Shown piece by piece: positions 6,891 to 15,749 of a stretch of DNA of 64,000 nucleotides; within the stretch, counting starts at the first letter, position 1, and each line of letters starts with the position of its first letter. The notes under the pieces were generated by a model. That model made no database searches. It was not told where the DNA came from and worked only from the letters and a program-made list of their open reading frames with translations. This DNA comes from Isoptericola cucumis (GTDB lineage: Bacteria > Actinomycetota > Actinomycetes > Actinomycetales > Cellulomonadaceae). Made by a program: the position numbers and the translations under genes. The DNA lies in assembly GCF_014635665.1 (NCBI RefSeq), contig NZ_BMDG01000006.1, forward strand, positions 62,001 through 126,000. Reading direction: 5' to 3'.

Positions 6891-8027
6891 CTATCGCGGC
6901 ACCCGGGTGCAGCCGCAGCCCGGGTGGGGTACGACCGGGCGCAGCCGTGGCACCGCCTCGGGCAGCGCGACCTCCAGCACCTGTCCGGCCGTGACCGGCC
7001 GGGAGCCGTCGAGGTGGGCGAGCACCTGCCCGGCCGCGAGGGCGGCGGCGCACGCGGAGAGCGTCGTCTCCTGGGGTGCCGTGCGCAGGGCCCGCAGGGA
7101 CCGGGCCACGAGCGGCCAGCGTTCGTCCGCGTCGGCCGCGTACCGCTCGGCACACCCCACGCACGCCGAGATCCCCGGCAGCACGAACGGCCCGAGCGTG
7201 ACGTCCGCCTCCCGCACGACCACCGGCAGGTGGGCGACGCCCGCCCCGAGCAGCCGCTCGTAGCCCGCCGGGTCGGCCGCGTGCGACTCGACCACCACGA
7301 CCACGTCCGGGGGAGCGCCGTCGTCCTCCGCGCCCCGCACCAGCGCCCGGGGGTGCCGGGCGCGCAACCGTCCCGCCAGCGCGCGCTGGCGGAGGTGGCC
7401 GACGTCGTCCTGCTCGTAGCCGCCGGCGCCCAGGTCGGCGACCTGGACCGGCGAACGGTCGTCGAGCACCAGCGTCCCGACGCCCGCCGTGGCGAGGTGG
7501 CCGGCCAGCGCGGCGCCGATGCGGCCCAGTCCGCTGAGGCCGACGGCCCGTGTGCCGCGCGCGGACAGGGTCGCCCCGCCGGCGTCGTCGGGCCGGAGGG
7601 CGCCGAGCACCGCGGCGTCGTCGGCACGGGTGGGGAACCGGCCGCTGCCGGGGCCGACGCGCACGAGGCAGCCGCACCGCACGAGCAGGTCCTCGAGCTG
7701 GAAGCGTCGCTCGGCGCTCACACCGCGCCGGTGCGCGGACCGCGCGAGGTCGTGGTGGCGCCGGACGCGGGCGTCGCACAGCCAGCCGACCTCGGCGGGT
7801 GACAGCCCGGTGAGCACGACGCTCCACCGCGGGTCGAGACCGAGCTGCACCTCGCCGCCACCCCGGTCGACGACGGGCGTCCCGGTGCGCCACCGCAGCG
7901 CGGCGTGCGAGCCCGCTGCCGGGGTCGTGGCTGCCTCCGGCGTGGTGGCCCGGGTCGTGGCCGCCTGGTGCGTGGCCGCCTGGTGCGTGGTGGGCAAGGA
8001 TGCGGCGGGGGAGCTGCCGGGTGCCAT
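6891..8027 (-). CDS. ThiF/E1-like protein, TOMM-type leader-peptide-binding family
   Basis: A 378-residue protein. The middle and C-terminal parts resemble the E1/ThiF/MoeB adenylyltransferase fold: a nucleotide loop VGLSGLGRIGAALAGHL, then LVLDDRSPVQVADLGAGGY. A CVGC pair and a terminal CGC may bind zinc as in E1 enzymes. The N-terminal half (DPRWSVVLTGLSPAEVGWL...) resembles the peptide-binding wing of azole-peptide cyclodehydratases, and the mycobacterial gene at this syntenic place (Rv3196) belongs to that family. No YcaO partner or precursor peptide is visible. The extreme N-terminus has short Ala/Thr/His/Gln repeats from a 15-bp tandem duplication at 7957-7986. ATG at 8025-8027 has AAGGTGG upstream; GTG at 8034-8036 is an alternative. 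Confidence 0.7.
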   Translation of the reverse strand: MAPGSSPAASLPTTHQAATHQAATTRATTPEAATTPAAGSHAALRWRTGTPVVDRGGGEVQLGLDPRWSVVLTGLSPAEVGWLCDARVRRHHDLARSAHRRGVSAERRFQLEDLLVRCGCLVRVGPGSGRFPTRADDAAVLGALRPDDAGGATLSARGTRAVGLSGLGRIGAALAGHLATAGVGTLVLDDRSPVQVADLGAGGYEQDDVGHLRQRALAGRLRARHPRALVRGAEDDGAPPDVVVVVESHAADPAGYERLLGAGVAHLPVVVREADVTLGPFVLPGISACVGCAERYAADADERWPLVARSLRALRTAPQETTLSACAAALAAGQVLAHLDGSRPVTAGQVLEVALPEAVPRLRPVVPHPGCGCTRVPR

Positions 8028-8156
8028 GCCGGCCACCTTGGCACGCCGACGGGCGCGCCGTCGGGCGTCGTCCACAGGCCACCGAACGGCGCCGTGACCG
8101 CCGGGGACGGTGTGTCTCACCGCACAAACATGACGAATCCCCGGTACGGTCGTGCC

Positions 8157-8699
8157 GTGGCCCACGACACGATGGCGTCGGTGGAGGTCCGACGAAGCCG
8201 TCGACGGACCGCCACGGTGAGCGCCTACCGCGACGGCGATCGCACCGTCGTGGCCATCCCCGCGCGCTTCTCGCGCGCCCAGGAGCGCGAGTGGGTGGCC
8301 AAGATGGTCGCCCGGCTCGAGGACAAGGAACGCCGCCGGCGGCCCTCGGACTCCCAGCTGATGGAGCGCGCCCGCGAGCTGTCGGCCAAGTACCTGGACG
8401 GCAAGGCCCACCCGACCAGCGTGTCCTGGTCCCCCCACCAGGGCCGGCGCTGGGGGTCGTGCACCCTCGTGGACGGCTCGATCCGGATCTCGACCCGGGT
8501 GCAGGGCATGCCCGAGTGGGTGCTCGACTACGTGCTCCTGCACGAGCTCGCGCACCTGCTGCACGCCGGCCACGGCCCGGACTTCTGGCGCCTGCTCGAG
8601 GCGTATCCGCGCACCGAGCGTGCCCGCGGGTTCCTCGAGGGCGTCGCGTTCGTCCGCGACGACGCTGCCGGGAACCCGCCGCCGGCCGACGACGACTGA
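8157..8699 (+). CDS. YgjP/DUF45-family zinc metallopeptidase (M48-like)
   Basis: A 180-residue protein with the SprT/YgjP-like zinc site HELAHLLHAGH (His129-Glu-x-x-His133, further His downstream) and the family stretch WGSCTLVDGSIRIS about 25 residues earlier. Proteins of this family are predicted cytoplasmic metal-dependent hydrolases of unknown substrate; E. coli YgjP is a homologue. I choose GTG 8157 because TACGGT lies exactly 6 nt before it (8145-8150), the same layout as nudC. An in-frame ATG at 8130 would add nine residues but lacks a ribosome site and would fall upstream of that -10. It is divergent from the ThiF-like gene. Confidence 0.8.
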   Translation: MAHDTMASVEVRRSRRRTATVSAYRDGDRTVVAIPARFSRAQEREWVAKMVARLEDKERRRRPSDSQLMERARELSAKYLDGKAHPTSVSWSPHQGRRWGSCTLVDGSIRISTRVQGMPEWVLDYVLLHELAHLLHAGHGPDFWRLLEAYPRTERARGFLEGVAFVRDDAAGNPPPADDD

Positions 8700-8720
8700 G
8701 CCGGCCGGCAGCGCGACCCG

Positions 8721-10262
8721 TCAGCCTGCGGGTGTGCCGCCCCCGCGGGGGCCGTCGTCGCCGTCCTCGGGCGCCTGCGGGTCGTCGTCAGGCGCTCCGG
8801 CCGCCGGCCCCTGCTCCTGTCCCTGCACTTGCTCCTGGTCCTCGTCGGATTCCGCCGCGTCGAAGATCTGCGCCAGCGCCGCGTCGACGTCGGACTGCTC
8901 CTGGGCCTGGGCGGCGCGCCGGGTGTGGTAGCCGGCGGGGTCGTCGAGGTCCGCGTCGTCGGGGAGCAGGTCGGGGTGCTGCCACACGGCGTCGCGCGCC
9001 TCGGGGCCGCCCTCGGCGAGGAGGTGGGCGAAGAGCGCGGTCGCCTCGCGGGACCGGCGCGGGCGCAGCTCGAGCCCGACGAGGGTGGCGAAGGTGTGCT
9101 CGGCGGGCCCGCCGGCGGCGCGCCGCCGGCGGATCATCTCGCGCAGCGGGTAGGTGTGCGGCAGGTGGGGGAGCGCCGCGGTTGCCGCGACCTCGGTGAC
9201 CCACCCCTCGACCAGGGCGAGCGCCGTCTCGAGCCGCAGCAGCGTCGCCTCCTGCTCGGGGGTGTGCTGCAGGCCGAACACGCCACCGGTGAGGGCGCCG
9301 CGCAGGGCGTCCGGGTCGCTCATGTCGATGTCGCGCACCTGCTGCTCGAGCATGTCGATGTCGATGGTGATCCCGCGCGCGTACGACTCGACCAGGGCGT
9401 GCAGGTGGGCGGGCAGCCACGGCACGTGGGCGAACAGCCGTGCGTGCGCCGCCTCGCGCAGCGCGAGGAAGTGGCGGACCTCCTCCGGCGGGGCGTCGAG
9501 CCCCTCGGCGAAGGCGGCGACGTTGGTCGGCAGCAGGACGGTCGCGGGCCCGGTGAGCAGCGGGACGCCGACGTCGGTGGCGCCGAACACCTCCCGGGAG
9601 AGCGTCCCGGCGGCCTGCCCCACCTGCATGCCGAAGACGGCCGAGCCGAGCCGGCGCATCATCTCCGAGGGGTCGAGGCCGCTGCCGAGCGCCCCGACGG
9701 GCAGCCCGGGCACCGCGGGCATCCCGCTCCCCGACAGGTCCTCGGGGAGCTGGTCGCGCAGCACGGTGGCGAGGGCCTCGGCCACGGAGGTGGCCACCGG
9801 GGCCACGAGGCCGTGCCACGCGGGCAGCGTCGCCTCCACCCACTCCGACCGGCTCCACGCGTGCTTCGGGCCGCCGGCCGGCGGAAGGTCGGTGACGGCG
9901 TCGAGCCACAGCTCGGCCACGCCGAGCGCGTCGGTGGCGGCCTTCGCCTGACCGCCCGTCAGCGACGGGTCGCCCTCGGCCACCGCGACCTGGCGGGCGA
10001 CGTCGTGCGCGACGTCGGCGTTCACCGGGCCGTCGCCGGAGGAGGAGAGCAGCCGCTGCACCTGGGCCAGCACCGCCTGCATGGTGGCGGGGTCGGGCGC
10101 GCCGGCGCCGGGCACCCCGGCGAGCGCGGCCGGGTCGATGCCCTGCGCGCGCATCTGGGCCAGCACCTCGTCGGTCCGGTCTCCGAAGAACCCCTCGAGC
10201 ATGGAGCGCAGCATGCGCTCCCGCTCCTCGGCGCCCTCGGGGTCGTCGGGCAGGTTGCTCAT
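8721..10262 (-). CDS. Zinc-dependent metalloprotease family protein (DUF2342/zincin-like)
   Basis: A 513-residue protein of the actinobacterial DUF2342 family, the Rv3195 equivalent. The signature is FLALREAAHARLFAHVPWL, where REAAH replaces a classical HExxH, and SYARGITIDIDMLEQQ follows. The N-terminal part is helical and the last 90 residues are low-complexity acidic/Gln-rich (DEDQEQVQGQEQ). Families of this kind are annotated as zincin-like hydrolases, but no substrate is established. ATG at 10260-10262 lies behind GAGGAGCAC on the coding strand. It is divergent from the PDZ-Lon gene, as in mycobacteria. Protease activity is a family-level prediction only. Confidence 0.82.
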   Translation of the reverse strand: MSNLPDDPEGAEERERMLRSMLEGFFGDRTDEVLAQMRAQGIDPAALAGVPGAGAPDPATMQAVLAQVQRLLSSSGDGPVNADVAHDVARQVAVAEGDPSLTGGQAKAATDALGVAELWLDAVTDLPPAGGPKHAWSRSEWVEATLPAWHGLVAPVATSVAEALATVLRDQLPEDLSGSGMPAVPGLPVGALGSGLDPSEMMRRLGSAVFGMQVGQAAGTLSREVFGATDVGVPLLTGPATVLLPTNVAAFAEGLDAPPEEVRHFLALREAAHARLFAHVPWLPAHLHALVESYARGITIDIDMLEQQVRDIDMSDPDALRGALTGGVFGLQHTPEQEATLLRLETALALVEGWVTEVAATAALPHLPHTYPLREMIRRRRAAGGPAEHTFATLVGLELRPRRSREATALFAHLLAEGGPEARDAVWQHPDLLPDDADLDDPAGYHTRRAAQAQEQSDVDAALAQIFDAAESDEDQEQVQGQEQGPAAGAPDDDPQAPEDGDDGPRGGGTPAG

Positions 10263-10392
10263 GCGTGCTCCTCGGCTGGGATGTCGGACGCGGCTCGTTC
10301 ACCGTAACCATCCACGACGCCCCGCGCTGCCGCCTGGTTCCGCCAGTTCGCTCTGGGCGCAGGAACCCCCGAGCCTCAGGGATGATGGGTCG

Positions 10393-11544
10393 GTGACGTT
10401 CGACCACGACATCCTGGCGCCCGACGACGCCGCGTCCCCCGAGCACCCGGCCGCGCCGGTCTCCGGCCGCAGCGTGACCCTGGGGATCTCGCTGCTCGTG
10501 ACGGCGCTGCTGGCGGCCGTCCTGCTGGTGCTGCCCGCGCCGTACGCGATCCGCGCACCCGGCCCGACGCAGGACACGCTCGGCGTCCAGGGAGGCGAGG
10601 CCGCCGCCGAGGACGAGCCCGACGGGGAGAGCGTCACGGCCGTCCCGGTGGTGGCGGTCGACGGCGCGCCCACGTTCGACACGACGGGCCAGCTGCGCCT
10701 CACGACCATCTCAGCCTTCGGCGGGCCGGGCAGCGATGTCCTGCTGGGCGACGTCTTGCAGGCCTGGTACGCGCCGGAGCGATCGGTGCAGCCGGCGGAG
10801 CTGATCTTCGGCGAGGAGTCCACGTCCGAGGAGCAGGAGCGGATGCTGCAGGCGCAGATGGAGGGCTCGGAGGAGTCGGCCACGGTCGCGGCGCTCACCG
10901 CGCTGGGCTACGAGGTGCCCGCGACGCTCACGGTCATCGGCGCCGCCGAGGGGTCGGGCGCCGAGGGCGTGGTGGAGCCGGACGACGTCGTGCGCAGCAT
11001 CGACGGTGAGCCCGTCGTCACGCACCAGGACCTGCTCGCCGGCCTGGACGAGGTGACGCCCGGCGACGACGTCGTGCTCGGTGTCGAGCGCGACGGCGCG
11101 GAGCAGGACCTCACCGTCACCACCGGTGACGGGGACGGGCGCGCGGCGCTCGGTATCTACCTCGACCCGCAGTACCGCTTCCCCGTGGACGTGACGATCC
11201 GGCCCGGCAACATCGGCGGGTCCAGCGCGGGCACGATGTTCGCGCTCGCGATCATCGACAAGATGACGAAGGAGGACGAGCTCGGCGGCGAGATCGTCGC
11301 CGGCACGGGCACGATGAGCGTCGACGGGCGGGTGGGCCCGATCGGCGGCATCCGGCAGAAGATGTTCGGCGCCCAGCGCGACGACGCGCGGTGGTTCCTC
11401 GCCCCGGCGAGCAACTGTGACGAGGTCGTCGGGCACGTGCCGGACGGCCTGCGCGTGGTCCGAGTCGCGACGCTGGACGACGCCCGGTCGGCGATCGAGG
11501 CGATCGGCGCCGGCGCCGCGGACGGGCTGCCGACCTGTTCCTGA
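10393..11544 (+). CDS. PDZ domain membrane protease with Lon-type (S16) catalytic domain
   Basis: A 383-residue YlbL-like protein, the Rv3194c equivalent. An N-terminal anchor (SVTLGISLLVTALLAAVLLV, residues about 25-45) is followed by an extracytoplasmic region, a PDZ domain (about 180-255, EPDDVVRSIDGEPV) and a C-terminal S16 domain. Catalytic Ser278 lies in GGSSAGTM and Lys323 in GGIRQK, both present. It likely cleaves envelope or membrane proteins on the outer face. GTG 10393 is the only sensible start before the anchor; the hexamer GATGAT lies 6 nt upstream, so the transcript may be leaderless. No partner gene follows directly; UPF0182 is 160 nt downstream on the same strand. Confidence 0.9.
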   Translation: MTFDHDILAPDDAASPEHPAAPVSGRSVTLGISLLVTALLAAVLLVLPAPYAIRAPGPTQDTLGVQGGEAAAEDEPDGESVTAVPVVAVDGAPTFDTTGQLRLTTISAFGGPGSDVLLGDVLQAWYAPERSVQPAELIFGEESTSEEQERMLQAQMEGSEESATVAALTALGYEVPATLTVIGAAEGSGAEGVVEPDDVVRSIDGEPVVTHQDLLAGLDEVTPGDDVVLGVERDGAEQDLTVTTGDGDGRAALGIYLDPQYRFPVDVTIRPGNIGGSSAGTMFALAIIDKMTKEDELGGEIVAGTGTMSVDGRVGPIGGIRQKMFGAQRDDARWFLAPASNCDEVVGHVPDGLRVVRVATLDDARSAIEAIGAGAADGLPTCS

Positions 11545-11704
11545 GTCGTTGCTGAGCATCGCGTGAGCACGGCTCGACCGGGCTGTGACGGGGCCGTGCA
11601 GGTGCCGTTCGCCGATCGGGGAGGATGCGTGGGAACCTGGGGAGCAGCAGGGACGTTCTGCTAGGACGTCCGCCCGTCCCGAGCACGAATGAGGTGCCCG
11701 CACA

Positions 11705-14700
11705 GTGTCCTTCGCCGCTCCGCCACGCCGAGGTCCCGCCGGACCACCGGCCAAGCGCCGTCGCAGCCCCCTCGCGATCACGATCACGGTGCTCGCCGTG
11801 CTGGTGGTCGCCCTGCTGCTCCTCGCCCAGTTCTGGACCGAGGTGATGTGGTTCGACGCGCTCGGGTTCGCGAACGTCATCTGGACCGAGTGGGGCTCGC
11901 GCGCCGTCCTGTTCGTGCTGGGCTTCCTGATCATGGGTGCGGCGGTGTTCTCGTCGTTCGCCCTCGCCTACCGGTCGCGCCCCGTGTACGCGCCGTCGAC
12001 CCCCGAGCAGGCCACGCTCGACCAGTACCGGGAGGCGATCGAGCCGCTCCGCAAGGTCGTGACGATCGCGGCCCCGGTGCTGGTGGCGTTCTTCGCCGGC
12101 GTCGCGGCGTCCGCGCAGTGGCGCACCGTGCTCCTCGCGTTCAACGGGTCGTCGTTCGGTTCGAAGGACCCCCAGTTCGGCATCGACCTGGGCTTCTTCG
12201 TCTTCACGCTGCCGGCCCTGCGGTTCGTGGTGAGCTTCCTCATGGCGGTCGTCGTGATCTCGGGCATCGCCGCCCTGGTGACGCACTACCTCTACGGGGG
12301 GCTGCGGCTGGGACCGGTCCCGGACGGGGCGCCCCGCACGACGAAGGCGGCGCGGGTGCACCTCGCGGTCCTCGCGGCCGTGCTCATGGTCGTGATCGCC
12401 GCCAACTACTGGCTGGACCGCTACTCCCTGCTGACGTCGTCGAACGCCAAGTACGACGGGGCGTCGTACTCGGACGTGCACGCCGTCATCCCGTCGAAGG
12501 AGATCCTCACGGGGGTCGCGGTGCTGGTGGCGGCGCTGTTCGTCGTCGCGGCCGTGCGCGGCTCGTGGCGGCTGCCGGCGATCGGCGTGGGCCTGATGGT
12601 GGTCTCCGCGATCGCCATCGGCGGCATCTACCCGGCCGTCGTGCAGCGCTTCCAGGTGAACCCGAACGCCCAGGTGCTCGAGGCCGAGTACATCCAGCGC
12701 AACATCGACGCCACCCTCGACGCCTTCAAGCTCGAGGACGTCGAGACGCAGCCGTACGACGCCACGACCGAGGCCGAGGCGGGCGCGCTGCGCGACGACG
12801 CCGAGACCACGGCGTCGGTGCGTCTCCTCGACCCGCAGGTGGTCAGCCCTTCGTTCCGGCAGCTGCAGCAGAACAAGCAGTACTACGACTTCCAGAGCAA
12901 CCTCGCCGTCGACCGCTACGACATCGACGGCGAGTCGCGCGACACGGTCATCGCGGTGCGCGAGCTCAACCTCGACGGCCTCGGTGACAACCAGCGCAAC
13001 TGGGTCAACGACCACACCGTGTTCACGCACGGCTACGGCGTCGTCGCGGCGTACGGCAACCAGCCGGGTCCGGACGGGCAGCCGGCGTTCTACGAGGGCG
13101 GCATCCCCACCCAGGGTGCGCTGACCGACAAGGGCTACGAGCCGCGCATCTACTTCAGCCCGAACACCACGGAGTACTCGATCGTCGGCGCCCCCGACGA
13201 CGCCGAGCCGTGGGAGCTCGACTACCAGGCGGACGACGAGCAGGGCGGCGGGCAGGTCAACACGACCTTCCCGACGGAGGAGCACGCCGCGGGCCCGGAC
13301 ATCGGCTCGTTCGGCGCGAAGCTGCTGTACGCCCTGAAGTTCGGGTCGGAGCAGATCCTCTTCTCCGACCGGGTCACGAGCGAGTCCCAGATCCTCTACG
13401 ACCGCGACCCGCAGACGCGGGTGCAGAAGGTCGCCCCGTGGCTGACGGTCGACAACCGCACGTACCCGGCGGTGGTGGACGGCAAGGTCAAGTGGATCGT
13501 CGACGCGTACACCACGTCGGACGCGTACCCGTACTCGTCGTCCATGCCGATGGACGAGGCGACCACGGACTCGCTGACCCTGGCCGCCCAGGGCGTGCCG
13601 GTCGAGACCCCGCCGGAGGTCAACTACATCCGCAACTCGGTGAAGGCGACGGTCGACGCGTACGACGGGACCGTCACGCTGTACGCCTGGGAGCCGGACG
13701 ACCCGATGCTGAAGGCGTGGTCGAACGTCTTCCCGACCTCGGTGAAGCCGATGTCGGAGATGTCCGGCGAGCTGATGAGCCACGTGCGCTACCCCGAGGA
13801 CATGTTCAAGGTGCAGCGCTCGCTCCTCACGCAGTACCACGTCGAGGACGCCGGGCAGTTCTTCTCCGGCCAGGACTTCTGGGCGAACCCGGAGGACCCG
13901 ACGGTCGGCGGCGAGAGCCCCAAGCCGCTGCAGCCGCCGTACTACATGACGCTGCAGATGCCGGGGGCCGAGGACTCGTCGTTCTCGCTCACGAGCACGT
14001 TCATCCCGGGCGGCAATACCGACCGCGAGATCCTCACGGGGTATCTCGCGGCCGACGGGGACGCCGGCACGACGGCGGGGGAGAAGGCCGAGAGCTACGG
14101 GAAGCTGAGCATGCTCGAGCTGCCCCGTGACTCGACGGTGCCCGGACCGGGTCAGGTGCAGAACAACTTCGACTCGAACCCGACGATCTCCGAGCAGCTC
14201 AACATCCTCGAGCGCGGGTCGTCGAGCGTGGTCCGAGGCAACCAGCTCACGTTGCCGGTGGGTGGTGGCCTGCTGTACGTGCAGCCGGTGTACATCCAGT
14301 CGTCGGAGGGGACACCGTTCCCGCTGCTGCGCCGCGTGCTCGTGGCGTTCGGTGACCAGACGGGATATGCGCCGACGCTCGACGAGGCGCTCGACCAGGT
14401 GTTCGGCGGCGACTCCGGGGCCACCGCGGGCGACGCCCAGGGCGGGGTCGACACCGAGGTCCCGACGGCTCCCGTCGACGGGGAGGACCCGACTGCCCCG
14501 GAGCCCACGGACGAGCCCGAGCCCACCGAAGAGCCCGAGCCGACGGAGAGCGCCCCGTCGGGCGACGCCCAGGCGCAGCTCGACGCGGCGCTGCAGAACG
14601 CCAACCAGGCGATGCAGGACGCCGACGCCGCTCTCGCCGACGGCGACTTCGCGGCCTATGGCGAGGCGCAGGACCGCCTGCAGAAGGCGCTCGAGGCGGC

Positions 14701-14734
14701 GATCGCCGCGGAGGGCGAGCTGGGCGGCAACTGA
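11705..14734 (+). CDS. UPF0182 family large integral membrane protein
   Basis: A 1009-residue protein typical of UPF0182 (Rv3193c/COG1615). Residues 1-20 are basic and cytoplasmic, then about seven transmembrane segments run to residue ~330 (LAITITVLAVLVVALLLL and others). A large soluble domain follows with motifs such as FDFQSNLAVDRYDIDG-like QYYDFQSNLAVDRYD, WELDY and SVKATVDAYDGTV. The C-terminus has an acidic Pro/Thr/Glu repeat (PTDEPEPTEEPEPTE) and a helical tail. Function is unknown. GTG at 11705 is the annotated start; it is weakly supported because no clear ribosome site is visible. A terminator follows at 14746-14782. Confidence 0.92.
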   Translation: MSFAAPPRRGPAGPPAKRRRSPLAITITVLAVLVVALLLLAQFWTEVMWFDALGFANVIWTEWGSRAVLFVLGFLIMGAAVFSSFALAYRSRPVYAPSTPEQATLDQYREAIEPLRKVVTIAAPVLVAFFAGVAASAQWRTVLLAFNGSSFGSKDPQFGIDLGFFVFTLPALRFVVSFLMAVVVISGIAALVTHYLYGGLRLGPVPDGAPRTTKAARVHLAVLAAVLMVVIAANYWLDRYSLLTSSNAKYDGASYSDVHAVIPSKEILTGVAVLVAALFVVAAVRGSWRLPAIGVGLMVVSAIAIGGIYPAVVQRFQVNPNAQVLEAEYIQRNIDATLDAFKLEDVETQPYDATTEAEAGALRDDAETTASVRLLDPQVVSPSFRQLQQNKQYYDFQSNLAVDRYDIDGESRDTVIAVRELNLDGLGDNQRNWVNDHTVFTHGYGVVAAYGNQPGPDGQPAFYEGGIPTQGALTDKGYEPRIYFSPNTTEYSIVGAPDDAEPWELDYQADDEQGGGQVNTTFPTEEHAAGPDIGSFGAKLLYALKFGSEQILFSDRVTSESQILYDRDPQTRVQKVAPWLTVDNRTYPAVVDGKVKWIVDAYTTSDAYPYSSSMPMDEATTDSLTLAAQGVPVETPPEVNYIRNSVKATVDAYDGTVTLYAWEPDDPMLKAWSNVFPTSVKPMSEMSGELMSHVRYPEDMFKVQRSLLTQYHVEDAGQFFSGQDFWANPEDPTVGGESPKPLQPPYYMTLQMPGAEDSSFSLTSTFIPGGNTDREILTGYLAADGDAGTTAGEKAESYGKLSMLELPRDSTVPGPGQVQNNFDSNPTISEQLNILERGSSSVVRGNQLTLPVGGGLLYVQPVYIQSSEGTPFPLLRRVLVAFGDQTGYAPTLDEALDQVFGGDSGATAGDAQGGVDTEVPTAPVDGEDPTAPEPTDEPEPTEEPEPTESAPSGDAQAQLDAALQNANQAMQDADAALADGDFAAYGEAQDRLQKALEAAIAAEGELGGN

Positions 14735-14745
14735 CGCACGGCAGC

Positions 14746-14782
14746 CCGAGGGCCGTCACCCGATCCGGGTGGCGGCCCTCGG
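14746..14782 (+). terminator. Terminator hairpin after UPF0182 gene
   Basis: Two 17-nt arms (14746-14762 and 14766-14782, the first beginning CCGAGGGCCGTCACC) pair with one mismatch around a 3-nt loop, starting 12 nt after the stop codon. No U tract follows. Confidence 0.7.
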
Positions 14783-14860
14783 CCGTTCCGGGGTGTTCGA
14801 GGACGCCGTCGACGGCCCTGGGGGGCGGGTGTGACCTCCGTCCCACTGGCCCGGACCGAT

Positions 14861-14889
14861 TTGCTTCGCCAGGACGTACGCCGTAATGT
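14861..14889 (+). promoter_or_regulatory. Promoter of first initiator tRNA gene
   Basis: TTGCTT (14861-14866), a 17-nt spacer and TAATGT (14884-14889) lie 12 nt before the tRNA 5' end. The second copy has TAGAGT at the same distance (15157-15162) but a poor -35. Confidence 0.75.
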
Positions 14890-14901
14890 TCTGGGAGTCG
14901 A

Positions 14902-14978
14902 CGCGGGGTGGAGCAGCTCGGTAGCTCGCTGGGCTCATAACCCAGAGGTCGCAGGTTCAAATCCTGCCCCCGCTACCA
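14902..14978 (+). tRNA. tRNA-fMet (CAU), copy 1
   Basis: A 77-nt cloverleaf with encoded CCA. Features: anticodon CAT in loop CTCATAA, anticodon stem with three G-C pairs (GGG/CCC), T-loop GGTTCAAATCC, acceptor 5' CGCGGGG against CCCCGCT. The C1-U72 non-pair and the three G-C pairs mark an initiator tRNA rather than elongator Met. Confidence 0.97.
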
Positions 14979-14980
14979 CG

Positions 14981-15016
14981 GAAGGGCCCGACCGGAGAGA
15001 TCCGGTCGGGCCCTTC
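14981..15016 (+). terminator. Terminator of tRNA-fMet copy 1
   Basis: A perfect 15-bp stem (GAAGGGCCCGACCGG at 14981-14995 with its complement at 15002-15016) with a 6-nt loop, starting 2 nt after the CCA. Confidence 0.85.
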
Positions 15017-15174
15017 GTCATTCCCGGGGTCTGGACCCCGATCGTGGTGCTCTGGCCCCACGGGGCACACGACCATGCGCACGACTCTGGCCACCCCGAC
15101 GCGCTGCCCGCAGACGGTCTCGACCCGGGGTGGCTCGGGCACCCGGCATGATGCCGTAGAGTTCGTAGTGCCGA

Positions 15175-15251
15175 CGCGGGGTGGAGCAGCTCGGTAGCTC
15201 GCTGGGCTCATAACCCAGAGGTCGCAGGTTCAAATCCTGCCCCCGCTACCA
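15175..15251 (+). tRNA. tRNA-fMet (CAU), copy 2
   Basis: Identical in all 77 positions to the copy at 14902. It has its own weak promoter (TAGAGT, 15157-15162) and its own terminator. Confidence 0.97.
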
Positions 15252-15253
15252 CG

Positions 15254-15289
15254 GAAGGGCCCGACCGGAGAGATCCGGTCGGGCCCTTC
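15254..15289 (+). terminator. Terminator of tRNA-fMet copy 2
   Basis: The same perfect 15-bp hairpin as after copy 1, at the same distance from the CCA. Confidence 0.85.
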
Positions 15290-15427
15290 GTCATTTCCGG
15301 GGTTCCCTCGCCCCGATCACGGCGGGACCGCTCCCGAGATGCGATCAGAGCCGGATCGTGGCCACGCTGGAGACAGCCGCCGCGCCGCGGCGGCCGGTCG
15401 ACAGAGCCGACGAGGAAGGAGCCTCCC

Positions 15428-15697
15428 GTGCCCCGACGAGACGCCGGTCCGAGCGTGAAGGACAAGAAGCTCTACGAGGAGCTCCGGGACGAGGGCAACA
15501 GCAAGGAGAAGTCCGCCCGCATCGCGAACGCGGCCGCCGCCCGCGGCCGGGGGAAGGTCGGGTCGAAGGGTGGCGAGTCGGGGTCCTACGAGGACTGGAC
15601 CGTCGACAAGCTGAAGAAGCGCGCGGCCGAGATCGGCATCGAGGGCCGGTCGCGCATGCGCAAGTCCGAGCTGGTCGACGCGCTGCGGTCGCACTGA
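15428..15697 (+). CDS. Small basic protein with Rho N-terminal-like domain (DUF7218-type)
   Basis: An 89-residue highly charged protein. Residues 9-35 (SVKDKKLYEELRDEGNSKEK...) are typical of a short actinobacterial family, and residues about 56-88 (WTVDKLKKRAAEIGIEG...KSELVDALR) form a SAP/Rho-N-like helix pair that may bind nucleic acid. GTG 15428 has AAGGAG 6 nt upstream. The next gene is 52 nt away in the same direction, so both could be cotranscribed. Proteins of this type are often stress-associated in Actinobacteria; no function is established. Confidence 0.75.
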   Translation: MPRRDAGPSVKDKKLYEELRDEGNSKEKSARIANAAAARGRGKVGSKGGESGSYEDWTVDKLKKRAAEIGIEGRSRMRKSELVDALRSH

Positions 15698-15749
15698 CCG
15701 GTGGCGGGCGGACGGGCCCGACCCGCGGCGAGAGAGAAGGAGCACGACC

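Larger units (their letters stand above)
14899..15295 (+). repeat. Tandem duplication of initiator tRNA plus terminator
   Basis: The 124 bp at 14899-15022 recur identically at 15172-15295, covering tRNA, terminator and a few flanking bases. The 149 bp between the copies are unrelated and provide a separate promoter for copy two. Confidence 0.9.

Noticed and set aside
14899-15295. tRNA pair as an integration site of a mobile element
   Set aside because: No integrase, phage or plasmid gene is near and the spacer is only 149 bp.
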